From Sulfitobacter sp. DFL-14 (GTDB lineage: Bacteria > Pseudomonadota > Alphaproteobacteria > Rhodobacterales > Rhodobacteraceae), in NCBI RefSeq assembly GCF_003335585.1, contig NZ_QBFD01000046.1:335345-399344 (forward strand): DNA of 64,000 nt. The letters are read 5' to 3'. The translations under genes and the position numbers were made by a program. This document shows positions 52,159 to 60,328 of the stretch, piece after piece; positions within the stretch are counted from its first letter, which is position 1, and every line of letters begins with the position of its first letter. A model generated the notes under the pieces. The model made no database searches. It saw only the letters and a program-made list of their open reading frames with translations, and was not told where the DNA came from.

Positions 52159-53493
52159 TCAGAGACCCAAGAGCACGGTATCGACGGCGCGCGACAGGCG
52201 GTCGACCATCTCGTCAAGTTCGGCTTCGGTGGCGATGAAGGGCGGGGCCAGCAGCACATGGTCGCCGTGGCGTCCATCGCGTGTGCCGGGCATCGGGTAA
52301 CAGATCAGCCCCTCGGCAAAGGCGGCTTTCTTTACCTTGCCCGCAATGCCCAGTGCCGGGTCGAGCGGCGCTTTCGTGCTGCGGTCGGCGACGAATTCGA
52401 TCCCCCGGAAGAACCCGCGACCGCGGATGTCCCCGACATGGGCGTGCTGGCCGAAGCGCTGTTCCAGCGCCGCCTGCAGGTGTTGCCCCCGCGTGCGGAC
52501 CTGGGCGGGCAGGTCCCTTTCCAGCAGTTCGGAAACAACGGCGAGTCCGGCGGCGGCCGCGACCGGGTGGCCGATATAGGTGTGCCCGTGCTGGAAGAAC
52601 CCGGTGCCCGCCGCGATGGTGTCGTAGATCTGCCGCGTGCAGAGCATGGCTCCGATGGGCTGGTAACCCGCGCCAAGGCCCTTGGCGATGCACAGGATGT
52701 CGGGCGCGATGCCGTCACCGTCGCAGGCAAAGAGGTGGCCCGTCCGGCCCATGCCGCACATCACCTCGTCGAGGATCAGCAACACGCCGTAGCGGTCGCA
52801 GATCTCGCGCAGGCGCTTGAAGTATCCCGGCACCGCAGGCACAGCGCCCAGCGTTGCGCCGACCACCGGTTCGGCGATGAAGGCCATGACGCTGTCCTCG
52901 CCCAGGCGCTGGATCTCGGCCTCAAGCTCATTGGCGACGCGTTGGCCGTAAGCCTCCGGAGTCTCATCATCCGGGCGGTCGGCGTATTCGTAGCAGGGGG
53001 CGATATGGCTCATCTCGACCAGCAGAGGGCCGAATTGCTGGCGGCGCCACGCATTGCCGCCCGCCGAAAGCGCGCCGATGGTATTGCCGTGATAGCTTTG
53101 GCGGCGGGCGATCAGATGGCGGCGCTGCGGCTCGCCATTTTCGACATGGTACTGGCGGGCCAGCTTGATGGCGCTTTCCACGGCCTCGGAACCGCCGGAG
53201 ACGAAATAGACCCGGTCGAGGTCACCCGGCGCATTGGCAATCAGCAGATCGGCAAGTTTCTCGGCGGGGTCCGATGTGAAAAAGCCGGTATGGGCAAAGG
53301 CCAGCTGATCGACCTGCGCCTTGATCGCTTCGCGCACCCGCGCGTTGGAATGGCCAAGGCAGGAGACCGCAGCGCCGCCGGAGCCGTCGAAGTAACGCTT
53401 GCCGTCGGCGTCGATCAGATAGCAGCCCTCACCGCCGATGGCGGTCGGCAGCACGGCGTGGCAATGGCGGGGGAAGACGTGGCTCTGGGTCAT
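52159..53493 (-). CDS. Class III PLP-dependent aminotransferase
   Basis: A 444-residue aminotransferase. Blocks: YLIDADGKRYFDGSGGAAVSCLGHSN, FVSGGSEAVESAIKLARQYH, the PLP aspartate in LILDEVMCGMGRTGHLFA, and the PLP-binding lysine in ILCIAKGLGAGYQPIGAMLC. This is the omega-amino acid/diamine branch (GabT, beta-alanine-pyruvate type). It overlaps the BKACE gene by four bases, so the pair is probably one pathway: transamination of an amino acid with a keto group, and cleavage of a beta-keto acid. Confidence 0.9.
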   Translation of the reverse strand: MTQSHVFPRHCHAVLPTAIGGEGCYLIDADGKRYFDGSGGAAVSCLGHSNARVREAIKAQVDQLAFAHTGFFTSDPAEKLADLLIANAPGDLDRVYFVSGGSEAVESAIKLARQYHVENGEPQRRHLIARRQSYHGNTIGALSAGGNAWRRQQFGPLLVEMSHIAPCYEYADRPDDETPEAYGQRVANELEAEIQRLGEDSVMAFIAEPVVGATLGAVPAVPGYFKRLREICDRYGVLLILDEVMCGMGRTGHLFACDGDGIAPDILCIAKGLGAGYQPIGAMLCTRQIYDTIAAGTGFFQHGHTYIGHPVAAAAGLAVVSELLERDLPAQVRTRGQHLQAALEQRFGQHAHVGDIRGRGFFRGIEFVADRSTKAPLDPALGIAGKVKKAAFAEGLICYPMPGTRDGRHGDHVLLAPPFIATEAELDEMVDRLSRAVDTVLLGL

Positions 53494-54248
53494 GACAGAT
53501 GGTTCTCCAATAAGGAACGCAGCGCCGCGACAGAGGCGGCGTTGTGAGGGTGGGGGCGGTTGCGGTGCTCGTTCAGGCTGTTTTCGAACCCCACGCGCAG
53601 GGCACCGCCTGCGCGGCCTGCGGCCAGCAGGCAGGCGTGATCCTGGCTGCCAAAGGCGCAGACCATCCAGCCCGCAGCCTTTGGCATGGCATCACGGAAG
53701 GGTTGCAGATCGTCGGGGGAAGACGCCTGGCCCGGCGTGTAGCGGCCCAGCACGAAGATCACTGCGGTTTGATCCGGCCGCACCTTGCCCTCGGCCTGCC
53801 AGCGGTTCAGCAGCGCGATGTCGTCGGTGTCATAGAGGATGTGCTGCACCTCGGTCCCCAGGTCGGCGCAGGTGCCATAGACCTGTGCCGCCAGCGCCGG
53901 GTCGCGGGCGATTTCGCGCACCGAGATCGAGGCCCAGCCGGGTTTCACCGCCTTCAGGCAGGCAAGCTGGTCAGCCACGTCAAAGATGCCGCCCGCCTCT
54001 GTCGTGATCTGTAGCCGCAGGGCAGGCGCCCGCGCCGCGATTTCGGCCAGTGCCTCGCGGTAGCGTCCGGCGTCGAGCGAATGCCGCCCGTCGTCGTCCC
54101 GCACATGCAGGTGCAGGGCATCGGCCCCGGCGGTGGCACAGGCCAGGGCAGTGGCGGCGATCTGGTCGGTGGTGACGGGCAGGGCGGGGTGATCCGCCCT
54201 GTTGCGCCGGGCCCCGTTCGGGGCGACCATGAGGAAGGGGCGTGTCAT
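53490..54248 (-). CDS. Beta-keto acid cleavage enzyme (BKACE, DUF849 family)
   Basis: A 252-residue protein of the Kce/BKACE family, somewhat shorter than typical members (about 270-310). The N-terminal MVAPNGARRNRADHPALPVT, zinc ligands His46 and His48 in ALHLHVRDDDGRHS and a third ligand candidate Glu222 in LRVGFENSL are present. BKACE enzymes condense a beta-keto acid with acetyl-CoA to give acetoacetate and a CoA ester. Which of the many BKACE substrates applies is unknown. Its leader contains a 30-codon remnant ORF. Confidence 0.87.
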   Translation of the reverse strand: MTRPFLMVAPNGARRNRADHPALPVTTDQIAATALACATAGADALHLHVRDDDGRHSLDAGRYREALAEIAARAPALRLQITTEAGGIFDVADQLACLKAVKPGWASISVREIARDPALAAQVYGTCADLGTEVQHILYDTDDIALLNRWQAEGKVRPDQTAVIFVLGRYTPGQASSPDDLQPFRDAMPKAAGWMVCAFGSQDHACLLAAGRAGGALRVGFENSLNEHRNRPHPHNAASVAALRSLLENHLS

Positions 54249-54259
54249 GGCTCAGACCT

Positions 54260-54352
54260 TCATCCGGCTGCTGTCGGGTCATGGGCCAGGTTCATTCCCG
54301 CGCCGCCGCCGATGACGACGACGGGAGCGTGCGGGGGAAGTGTGTCGGCCAT
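54260..54352 (-). pseudogene. Remnant of a Rossmann-fold flavin/NAD oxidoreductase gene (30 codons)
   Basis: Read on the minus strand from the ATG at 54350-54352, with an AGGAAC ribosome site before it, the frame encodes MADTLPPHAPVVVIGGGAGM, then a further ten residues and TGA. The first part is the start of an FAD/NAD-binding enzyme (VVVIGGGAxG), after which the rest of the gene is missing. It looks like a gene with nearly all of its interior deleted. It lies 11 bases upstream of the BKACE start and may be translated as a leader peptide. Confidence 0.5.
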
Positions 54353-54435
54353 CTGTTCCTGCCTTGTCTTGTGGCGGTTCGGGTTCCTGTGTCTGTCTTC
54401 ACCCTTGCGGCGAAAACGAATTCCGTCAACATCGT

Positions 54436-54456
54436 CATAAAATAACGAATGTTATG
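54436..54456. promoter_or_regulatory. Candidate operator upstream of the RpiR gene
   Basis: CATAA and TTATG arms, with inner AAC and GTT, flank GAAT (54436-54456). This 21-bp imperfect palindrome lies three bases before the GGAGGAG ribosome site of the RpiR gene, a typical place for autoregulation. Confidence 0.4.
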
Positions 54457-54475
54457 TCCGGAGGAGCCGTTTCAC

Positions 54476-55363
54476 ATGGATCCCACATTGCGCAGCCGCA
54501 TCCTCGCGACCCTCAAGGACCAGATCCCGGATCTGCCGAAAGGGCTGCGCACCGTGGCCAAATATGTCGTCGATCACCCGTCTGACTTTGGGCTGGATCC
54601 GATCCGGCAGACGGCGAAGAAAGCGGGAGTGAGCACATATACCCTTGTACGGCTAGCCGAACGTCTCGGCTTTGGCGGCTACGACGAGATGCGCGAACCC
54701 TTCCGTCAGGCGCTGGTTTCGGCGGCGGCCGTTATGGAAAAGCCCGCGTGGATCGACCGGCTGCGCGAAGCGGATGAGGTGGGGCGCATCCAGGCGGAGG
54801 CCGCGCTCAACAGCATGAGCATCGTGCAGCGCACGCTTGAGCAGCAGGACGCCGCGCAGATGGCGCGGGTGGTGGCCATGCTGCTGGCGGCGCCGACGGT
54901 CTACCTTACCGCGGTGCGGGCGACCTATGCGCTGGCCTATTACCTGCATTATGTCGGTCGGATGGCGCTGCCCTCGCTGCAACTGATCCCGCGACATATG
55001 AACAGCCCGGTGGACGAGCTGCACGACGCGCAGCCGGGAGACGTCGTGATCGCCCTGACCTTTACCCCCTATTCCCGCGAGACCATCGAGGCCTGCAAGC
55101 TGGCGCGGCGCAAGGGTGTGAAACTCATCATGATTTCAGACAGCGAGATCGTCGCGCCGGACTTCAGCGCCGACGAAACCATGATCGCCTCTGTCCTGTC
55201 GCCGCATTACTTCAGCTGTTATGCCGGTGCCATGGCCCTTGTCGAGGCGCTCATCACCCAGCTTGTGGCGGCCAGGGGCGATCCGGCGCGGCAGCGAATC
55301 GCCTCTTACGAGGCCATCCGCGCAGAGAGCCATGCCTATTGGTCAGCGCAGAAAAAACGTTAG
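54476..55363 (+). CDS. RpiR family transcriptional regulator (HTH-SIS)
   Basis: A 295-residue regulator starting MDPTLRSRILATLKDQIPDLPKGLRTVAKYVVDHPSDFG, with a helix-turn-helix (DPIRQTAKKAGVSTYTLVRLAERLGFGGYDEM) and a C-terminal SIS domain (VYLTAVRATYALAYYLHYVGRM and DVVIALTFTPYSRETIEACKLARRKGVKLIMISDSE). GGAGGAG sets the ATG at 54476. RpiR proteins respond to phosphosugars or other small acids. It could control the divergent BKACE-aminotransferase pair or the genes to its right. Confidence 0.9.
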   Translation: MDPTLRSRILATLKDQIPDLPKGLRTVAKYVVDHPSDFGLDPIRQTAKKAGVSTYTLVRLAERLGFGGYDEMREPFRQALVSAAAVMEKPAWIDRLREADEVGRIQAEAALNSMSIVQRTLEQQDAAQMARVVAMLLAAPTVYLTAVRATYALAYYLHYVGRMALPSLQLIPRHMNSPVDELHDAQPGDVVIALTFTPYSRETIEACKLARRKGVKLIMISDSEIVAPDFSADETMIASVLSPHYFSCYAGAMALVEALITQLVAARGDPARQRIASYEAIRAESHAYWSAQKKR

Positions 55364-56004
55364 TTTTGGGTGTTTGGAGGCAGAAAGGGCCGTTGTCAGA
55401 CGTCCTTCGTCGACAAGGTCCATGAAACGCATCCCGACTACGGGGATCGAATTGTGGGTCGGTTTGGGCACCTCATCAAACCAGGCCTCGTATAAGCCGG
55501 TATAATCCAGCACCTTGCGCACCTCCGGCCCTTCGACGCCCTTGTCGAAGCGCAAGGGGCGCGCCGGTGCCGGTGTCCGTCAGGATGAACATCAGGATTG
55601 ACCGCGGCAGGCCACGGGTCGCGCGACAGCCGGGAACGGCACTTGCGGCCAGTTTCTTGACAGTTCCGGCCAGATGACCTGAACGTGTGTGTCAAAGCTG
55701 TTGGCGACCCCTTGACGGTATTTTATTTTATACATAAAACTATGCATACACATAGAGCGGGGTAGGGCATCGTCGTGCCGTCCATAAGCTATGAAGTACG
55801 CATCGTTTCGAGTGAGATCGAAGAGGTGACGCGGATCGAAGTGAACCCTTCGACCCCGATGGTATGGACCGCTTTATGACTGTCAGCGCGGCGACTGGGG
55901 CACAGGCCGATGCGATGTGATTGAATGCAATCCGGAACAGCGCGATGTCATCCTGAGCGACATACAAAAGACCGCCAACAAGGTTGTAAGAAACGGAGAG
56001 AAAA
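55364..56004. other. 641-bp region of decayed coding sequence and a promoter
   Basis: On the minus strand, 55343-55590 reads as an open tail (LRFDKGVEGPEVRKVLDYTG and on to FMDLVDEG), and a frame shift away, up to about 55680, reads VPGCRATRGLPRSILMFILT. Both look like former protein-coding sequence broken by frameshift; I do not recognise the family. On the plus strand a 34-codon frame (55775-55879) ends and an overlapping 18-codon frame continues, again as if frameshifted. An AT-rich patch at 55712-55755, with TTGACG at 55712-55717, is a possible promoter for the next gene. Confidence 0.35.
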
Positions 56005-56778
56005 ATGAAGATTTGGTATCAGAGCTATGTCGATTACGAAAACGGTGCCACCTACTGGGAGCACCTGCGCGAGAACCTGAACGCGGCCATGTCTCCGGGG
56101 ACAACCGTGGATATTCACGGCATCACACCTTACGACAGCTATGCCCATCCGCTGGTCGAGTTCCGCTGCGCCCGCGAGATGATTGCCAATGTGATCCGGG
56201 CGGAACGCGAAGGCTATGACGCTGTTGTGGTCGGGCATTTTCAGGATGCGGGATTGTACGAAGCGCGCAGCGTCGTCGACATCCCCGTGATCGGCCTGGG
56301 CGAGGCGACGATGCTCTGGTGTTGCCAGCTGGGGCAGCGCCTTGGCATCGTGACGATCAACCCCCGGTTCATCCCCTGGTTCCACCAGCAGATCGGCAAA
56401 TATGGCCTGCGTGACCGGGTCACGGGTGTTCATTCCATGAAGTTTGAGCCGGGTCAGATCCTTGGGGCCTATGGCGACGCGGCCAAGGCGCTTGAGGTCA
56501 AGGATCTGTTCGACAAACAGGCGGCGCCGCTGGTGGAACAGGGCATCGACGTGGTGATCCCGGGTGGCGGCATTCCGATGGTCCTTTTCGCGCAGTTTCA
56601 GAACCACAATGTCGGCGGTGCGCCGGTCATCAATGGCATCCCCATAGCGATCAAGATGGCTGAGATGGCTGTCAGTCTGAAGCAATTGACGGGCCAGTCC
56701 GTCAGCCGCACCGGAGATTACGTAAAGGCACCGCCGGAAGTGATCGAGGAATTCCTGACGCATCCGAAAGGTCTTTAA
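56005..56778 (+). CDS. Asp/Glu/hydantoin racemase-fold protein lacking both catalytic cysteines
   Basis: A 257-residue protein resembling hydantoin racemase along its length (MKIWYQSYVDYENGATYW). Where the family has the first cysteine (ACFGDPGL), this protein has VVVGHFQDAGLYEA with His78. Where the second lies (LGCAGM), it has VIPGGGIPM with no cysteine. A two-base cysteine racemisation mechanism is therefore not possible. It may bind a ligand, catalyse a different reaction, or be inactive. GGAGAG precedes the ATG. It is isolated between two decayed regions. Confidence 0.75.
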   Translation: MKIWYQSYVDYENGATYWEHLRENLNAAMSPGTTVDIHGITPYDSYAHPLVEFRCAREMIANVIRAEREGYDAVVVGHFQDAGLYEARSVVDIPVIGLGEATMLWCCQLGQRLGIVTINPRFIPWFHQQIGKYGLRDRVTGVHSMKFEPGQILGAYGDAAKALEVKDLFDKQAAPLVEQGIDVVIPGGGIPMVLFAQFQNHNVGGAPVINGIPIAIKMAEMAVSLKQLTGQSVSRTGDYVKAPPEVIEEFLTHPKGL

Positions 56779-56793
56779 GGCTCCGTAAAGTTG

Positions 56794-57204
56794 TCAGGCG
56801 TCAGCCGAAGCGGAGGGTCGGAAGGAAAACGCCTGTACCCCGGCGCCCTCGGCTTGTTCCGGGCCTGTGTGCCAGTGATCGACGGCAGCAAAGTCCCGCA
56901 TCGCCGCACCACGGCCCGGTGATGCGCTTCGCTGCGCAAGACCGGTTTGGGTCGGAAGTTCGTGGCTTTCGACACTAGAAACCGAGATCTGGGTCATGCC
57001 CGGTCGCACATAGGTCGGCAGGGCCTGCCCGGCGGGGGTCAGGCTCACGCCTTCGCTGCTGCGCTCGAACAGCCGGTTTCCGACCAATTGCTCCAACTCG
57101 CGGATGGTCCGTGACACATTCGGTTGCGCGGTTTGAAGTGCTTCGGCGGCTTTTGTAGCCGACTTGCAATCGGCGACCTGCAGGAAAAATTCCAATTGGC
57201 GCAT
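56794..57204 (-). pseudogene. Truncated LysR-family regulator (DNA-binding domain only)
   Basis: From the ATG at 57204 the minus strand encodes MRQLEFFLQVADCKSATKAAEALQTAQPNVSRTIRELEQLVGNRLFERSSEGVSLTPAGQALPTYVRPGM, a full LysR helix-turn-helix domain. The following residues (about 65) do not resemble the linker or effector-binding domain, and the frame ends after 136 residues instead of about 300. The gene has lost its C-terminal two thirds, probably by deletion. A DNA-binding stub might still be made. Confidence 0.7.
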
Positions 57205-57437
57205 CTCGATCGGGCGACGGCTCACGGGTATTTCCGCCGCGTATAAGTTCGATGTCGCATATTCATGTCGAAGCGCGCCCTGATCAGTGTCTGGGCCGCA
57301 AGGCGGTTCAAAGCAGATCAGCTCAAGGCCTAAGTCTGAAGTGATGCCCTGCCATCGCAGGGCACCGGATTCTGGCCTTTGGTGCCGAGCAGAGATTGGC
57401 AAAAATACTTAATAAAAACAGGAATATGCTTTAGAAA

Positions 57438-57463
57438 GTATGCGAAACATAATTTTTGTATGC
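57438..57463. promoter_or_regulatory. Direct repeats upstream of the GntR gene
   Basis: GTATGC occurs at 57438-57443 and 57458-57463, 20 bp apart (two helical turns), within the AT-rich leader of the GntR gene. This could be a binding site for GntR itself. No good -35/-10 pair was identified. Confidence 0.3.
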
Positions 57464-57520
57464 AATTTACCTTTACAGAATGCAGAAACAGGACCTAGCG
57501 TAGAGAGGACAGGAGAACCC

Positions 57521-58198
57521 ATGCCCCATACGCTTCGACAACAACTCGCCGATCTCGTTCTTCTCGGGGAACTGAAACCCGGAGACCGCCTTGATGAACA
57601 CAAGCTTGCCGAGCGTTTCGGCGTGTCACGCACGCCCATCCGCGAGGCGATCCGACAGCTTGGTGCCTCCGGCCTGATCGAAATCCGGCCCCGGCGGTCG
57701 GCGGTCGTGCGCAGCTTTGACCGGACCGAGCTGAGCGAGGCTTTCGAGGCCATGGGAGAGATCGAGGCGCTTTGTGCCGCCCGCGCCGCCGTGCGGTTCA
57801 ACGAATCCGAACGGCTGCGCCTGCGTGCCCTGATCGCCACGTCCGAGGATATCACCGCGCGCAAGGATCGTTCCGCTGCGCTGGAGATGGATTTCGAATT
57901 TCACGGATTGCTGCATGACGGCGCGCGCAACTGGATGCTCAAGACCGTGGCCGAAGAGACCCGGCTGAAGATCACCCCCTACAGCGCCGCGCTGTTCACC
58001 ATGGAAAGCTATGACGCCGATCTGGGGCGTCCGCATAATCAGCACGCCGAAATCGCCGAGGCGGTGCTGGTCGGTGATGGGGACCGCGCCGGGGCACTGA
58101 TGCGCGAACATATCGCCCAGGCCCTGATCTCGCTCCAGACATTCTTCGAAGAAACGGCGGCGCAGCCGGATGCGCCCAAAGCAAAAGGCAGAACCTGA
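57521..58198 (+). CDS. GntR family transcriptional regulator (FadR/FCD subfamily)
   Basis: A 225-residue regulator starting MPHTLRQQLADLVLLGELKPGDRLDEHKLAERFGVSRTPIREAIRQLGASGLIEIRPRRSAVV, the GntR winged helix. The C-terminal FCD domain has metal-type residues in DFEFHGLLHDGARN and PHNQHAEIAEAVLVGDGDRAGALMREHI. AGGAGAA precedes the ATG. Its stop overlaps the start of the gamma-glutamyltransferase-like gene, so it heads that operon and presumably regulates it. Confidence 0.9.
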   Translation: MPHTLRQQLADLVLLGELKPGDRLDEHKLAERFGVSRTPIREAIRQLGASGLIEIRPRRSAVVRSFDRTELSEAFEAMGEIEALCAARAAVRFNESERLRLRALIATSEDITARKDRSAALEMDFEFHGLLHDGARNWMLKTVAEETRLKITPYSAALFTMESYDADLGRPHNQHAEIAEAVLVGDGDRAGALMREHIAQALISLQTFFEETAAQPDAPKAKGRT

Positions 58199-59790
58199 TG
58201 AGCCATGCATATCTCGGCCCCGGCCGCGCACAGATGTTCGCCACCGGCGCGATGTGCGCCACGTCGCACCCCTTCGGCGCGCGTGCGGCGATCGAGGTTC
58301 TGGGACAGGGCGGCAATGCCGTGGATGCCGCGGTGGCCGGCGCGGTCGTTCTGGGCTTCTGCGAACCTGCGATGACCGGGCTGGGTGGCGACGTCTTTGC
58401 GTTGATCCATGATGCCAGGACCGGTGAAAGCCGCGGCCTGAATGGGTCTGGCCGTGCGCCTGCGGCGCTGGACGCGGCGGATCTGCGGGCGCAGGGGATG
58501 CAGGCCATCGGGCTCGACTCGGTTCATTCCGTTACCATTCCCGGTTCTGTCGATGCCTTCGGGCGGTTGATCGCGGAGGAGGGCAAGCTGGACCTGGCCA
58601 CGGTGCTGGCCCCGGCGATCCACTATGCCGAAACCGGCGTGCCGGTGCATCGCCGCACCGCCATCGACGCCGGTCATTTCAGCCAACGACTTCAGGGGGC
58701 AGGGCGGCAGCATTTCCTGAATGACGGCAAACCCTACCGCGAGGGCGACATCTTCGTGGCGCCCGGCCAGGCCGAGGCGCTCAGGCTGATCGCAAAGGAC
58801 GGTGTGGGCGCATTCTATGAAGGCCCGATCATGGAGGACATCTTGTCGAGCCTGCGCGCTGCGGGTGGTGTCCACACGGCCGAAGACTTTGCCAATACCC
58901 GCGCCGACGCGGTGACCCCGATCCGGCGCGCATATCGCGGGCATGATCTGGTCGAATTGCCGCCGAACGGGCAGGGGGCCACCGCCCTTCTGATCGCAGC
59001 ACTGCTTGAAAAGTTCGACATCGGCGCGCTTGACCCCAATGGGGCAGAGCGGGTCCACCTGGAGGCCGAGGCTACGCGCCTGGCTTATGGTGCCCGCAAC
59101 CTTTTTGTCGGCGATCCGGGCAACGCGACGCTTTCCCTCGACGGCATGCTGTCCGAGGCGGCAATCGATGCGCTGGCCGCCGAGATCGACCCGAAACGGG
59201 CCGGCACCCTGATCCAGCCGCGAGCGGAGGCTTTGCACAAGGATACGGTCTATATCACCGTGGTCGATGGCGACGGGCTTTGCGTGTCGCTGATCTATTC
59301 GATCTTCTGGCCCTATGGCTCCGGCTTTGCGTCGGAGCGTTTCGGGATCGGGCTGCAGAACCGGGGCGCGGGCTTCACGCTGGAAGAGGGTCATGTGAAC
59401 GAGCTGCGCGGCGGCAAGCGCCCGCTGCACACGCTGATCCCCGGTCTGCTGGAAAAACCCGGCGAATATGCCATGCCTTTCGGGGTGATGGGCGGGGCCT
59501 ATCAGGCAACGGGCCACGGCCATTTTATCTCCAACCTTGTCGATTACGGCATGGACATCCAGGCTGCCATCGACGCGCCGCGCAGTTTCCTCGACATCAC
59601 CTCTGGCATGCTTGATCTGGAACAGGGCTTTGACGACAGTGTCGCGGCCCGCCTTGCAGAGATGGGGTACAAGGTGCAACGCCCGCCGGTCGGCATGGGC
59701 GGGGCGCAGGCGATCCGCCGCGATGTGGCCGGTGGCCTTCTGACCGGTGGCAGCGACCCGCGCAAAGACGGCATGGCCCTGGGGGTGTAG
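58198..59790 (+). CDS. Gamma-glutamyltransferase family protein, no signal peptide
   Basis: A 530-residue Ntn-hydrolase. Family blocks are ATSHPFGARAAIEVLGQGGNAVDAAVAGAVVLGFCEPAMTGLGGDVFALIHD and the maturation site HKDTVYITVVDGDG, with Thr350 as the predicted self-cleavage nucleophile. Late blocks include KRPLHTLIPGLLEK and GVMGGAYQATGHGHF. Unlike classical periplasmic GGT, no signal peptide is seen, so a cytoplasmic role is likely. Many such enzymes cleave gamma-glutamyl amides or act as acylases. The operon continues with TRAP genes after one base. Confidence 0.87.
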   Translation: MSHAYLGPGRAQMFATGAMCATSHPFGARAAIEVLGQGGNAVDAAVAGAVVLGFCEPAMTGLGGDVFALIHDARTGESRGLNGSGRAPAALDAADLRAQGMQAIGLDSVHSVTIPGSVDAFGRLIAEEGKLDLATVLAPAIHYAETGVPVHRRTAIDAGHFSQRLQGAGRQHFLNDGKPYREGDIFVAPGQAEALRLIAKDGVGAFYEGPIMEDILSSLRAAGGVHTAEDFANTRADAVTPIRRAYRGHDLVELPPNGQGATALLIAALLEKFDIGALDPNGAERVHLEAEATRLAYGARNLFVGDPGNATLSLDGMLSEAAIDALAAEIDPKRAGTLIQPRAEALHKDTVYITVVDGDGLCVSLIYSIFWPYGSGFASERFGIGLQNRGAGFTLEEGHVNELRGGKRPLHTLIPGLLEKPGEYAMPFGVMGGAYQATGHGHFISNLVDYGMDIQAAIDAPRSFLDITSGMLDLEQGFDDSVAARLAEMGYKVQRPPVGMGGAQAIRRDVAGGLLTGGSDPRKDGMALGV

Positions 59791-59791
59791 G

Positions 59792-60328
59792 ATGAACGGT
59801 CCGACGCCTTTCAATTCCCGGACCCGACCCCGTTTCAGTTTTGCGGGCTCGCTGCGCGGTCTGGCGGCTGTTGCCGTGATCTCGCTGCTGATGTTGCAGA
59901 TCGTCGTCGTGGCCCTGCGCTATGTCTTCTCGATCGGCGCGCCCTGGGCCACCGACATGCTGACCTATCTCTTCTTCTTCATCGTTTCGCTGCCGCTTGC
60001 CGGGGTGCTCCTGCGCAACGAAAGCGTGCGCGTGGATGTGATGAACCAGCGGTTCCCGCCCGCCCTGCGCGACTGGATAGACCGCATCGCTTTACTGGGG
60101 CTGCTGTTCCCGGCAATGGCCTGGGCGGCGTGGAAATCGGTACCGATGGTGCAGACGTCGTGGCGGGTGCTGGAAAGCTCTCCGACCCTGGGTGGCCTGC
60201 CGGGCTTCTTCATTCTCAAGACGATCATGGCGCTGCTTTTTGTCACGCTTGCCGTTGTCGCCCTGATCCTCGGGCTCCGGCCACGCCTCTACCGGAGCAA
60301 TCCGAGTGAAGAAAGCGATGCGACATGA
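59792..60328 (+). CDS. TRAP transporter small permease subunit (DctQ/TakQ family)
   Basis: A 178-residue membrane protein with four hydrophobic segments. The core VALRYVFSIGAPWATDMLTYLFFFIVSLPLAGVLLRNESVRVDVM includes the conserved RYVF and RVDV elements of DctQ proteins, here in the branch found with long DctM subunits. The start follows the GGT-like stop directly (TAGGATG). It overlaps the large permease gene by four bases. Confidence 0.87.
   Translation: MNGPTPFNSRTRPRFSFAGSLRGLAAVAVISLLMLQIVVVALRYVFSIGAPWATDMLTYLFFFIVSLPLAGVLLRNESVRVDVMNQRFPPALRDWIDRIALLGLLFPAMAWAAWKSVPMVQTSWRVLESSPTLGGLPGFFILKTIMALLFVTLAVVALILGLRPRLYRSNPSEESDAT

Noticed and set aside
58039..59814. A 591-codon minus-strand open frame opposite the GGT-like gene
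   Set aside because: Shadow of a clear Ntn-hydrolase gene; no motif or plausible start context.
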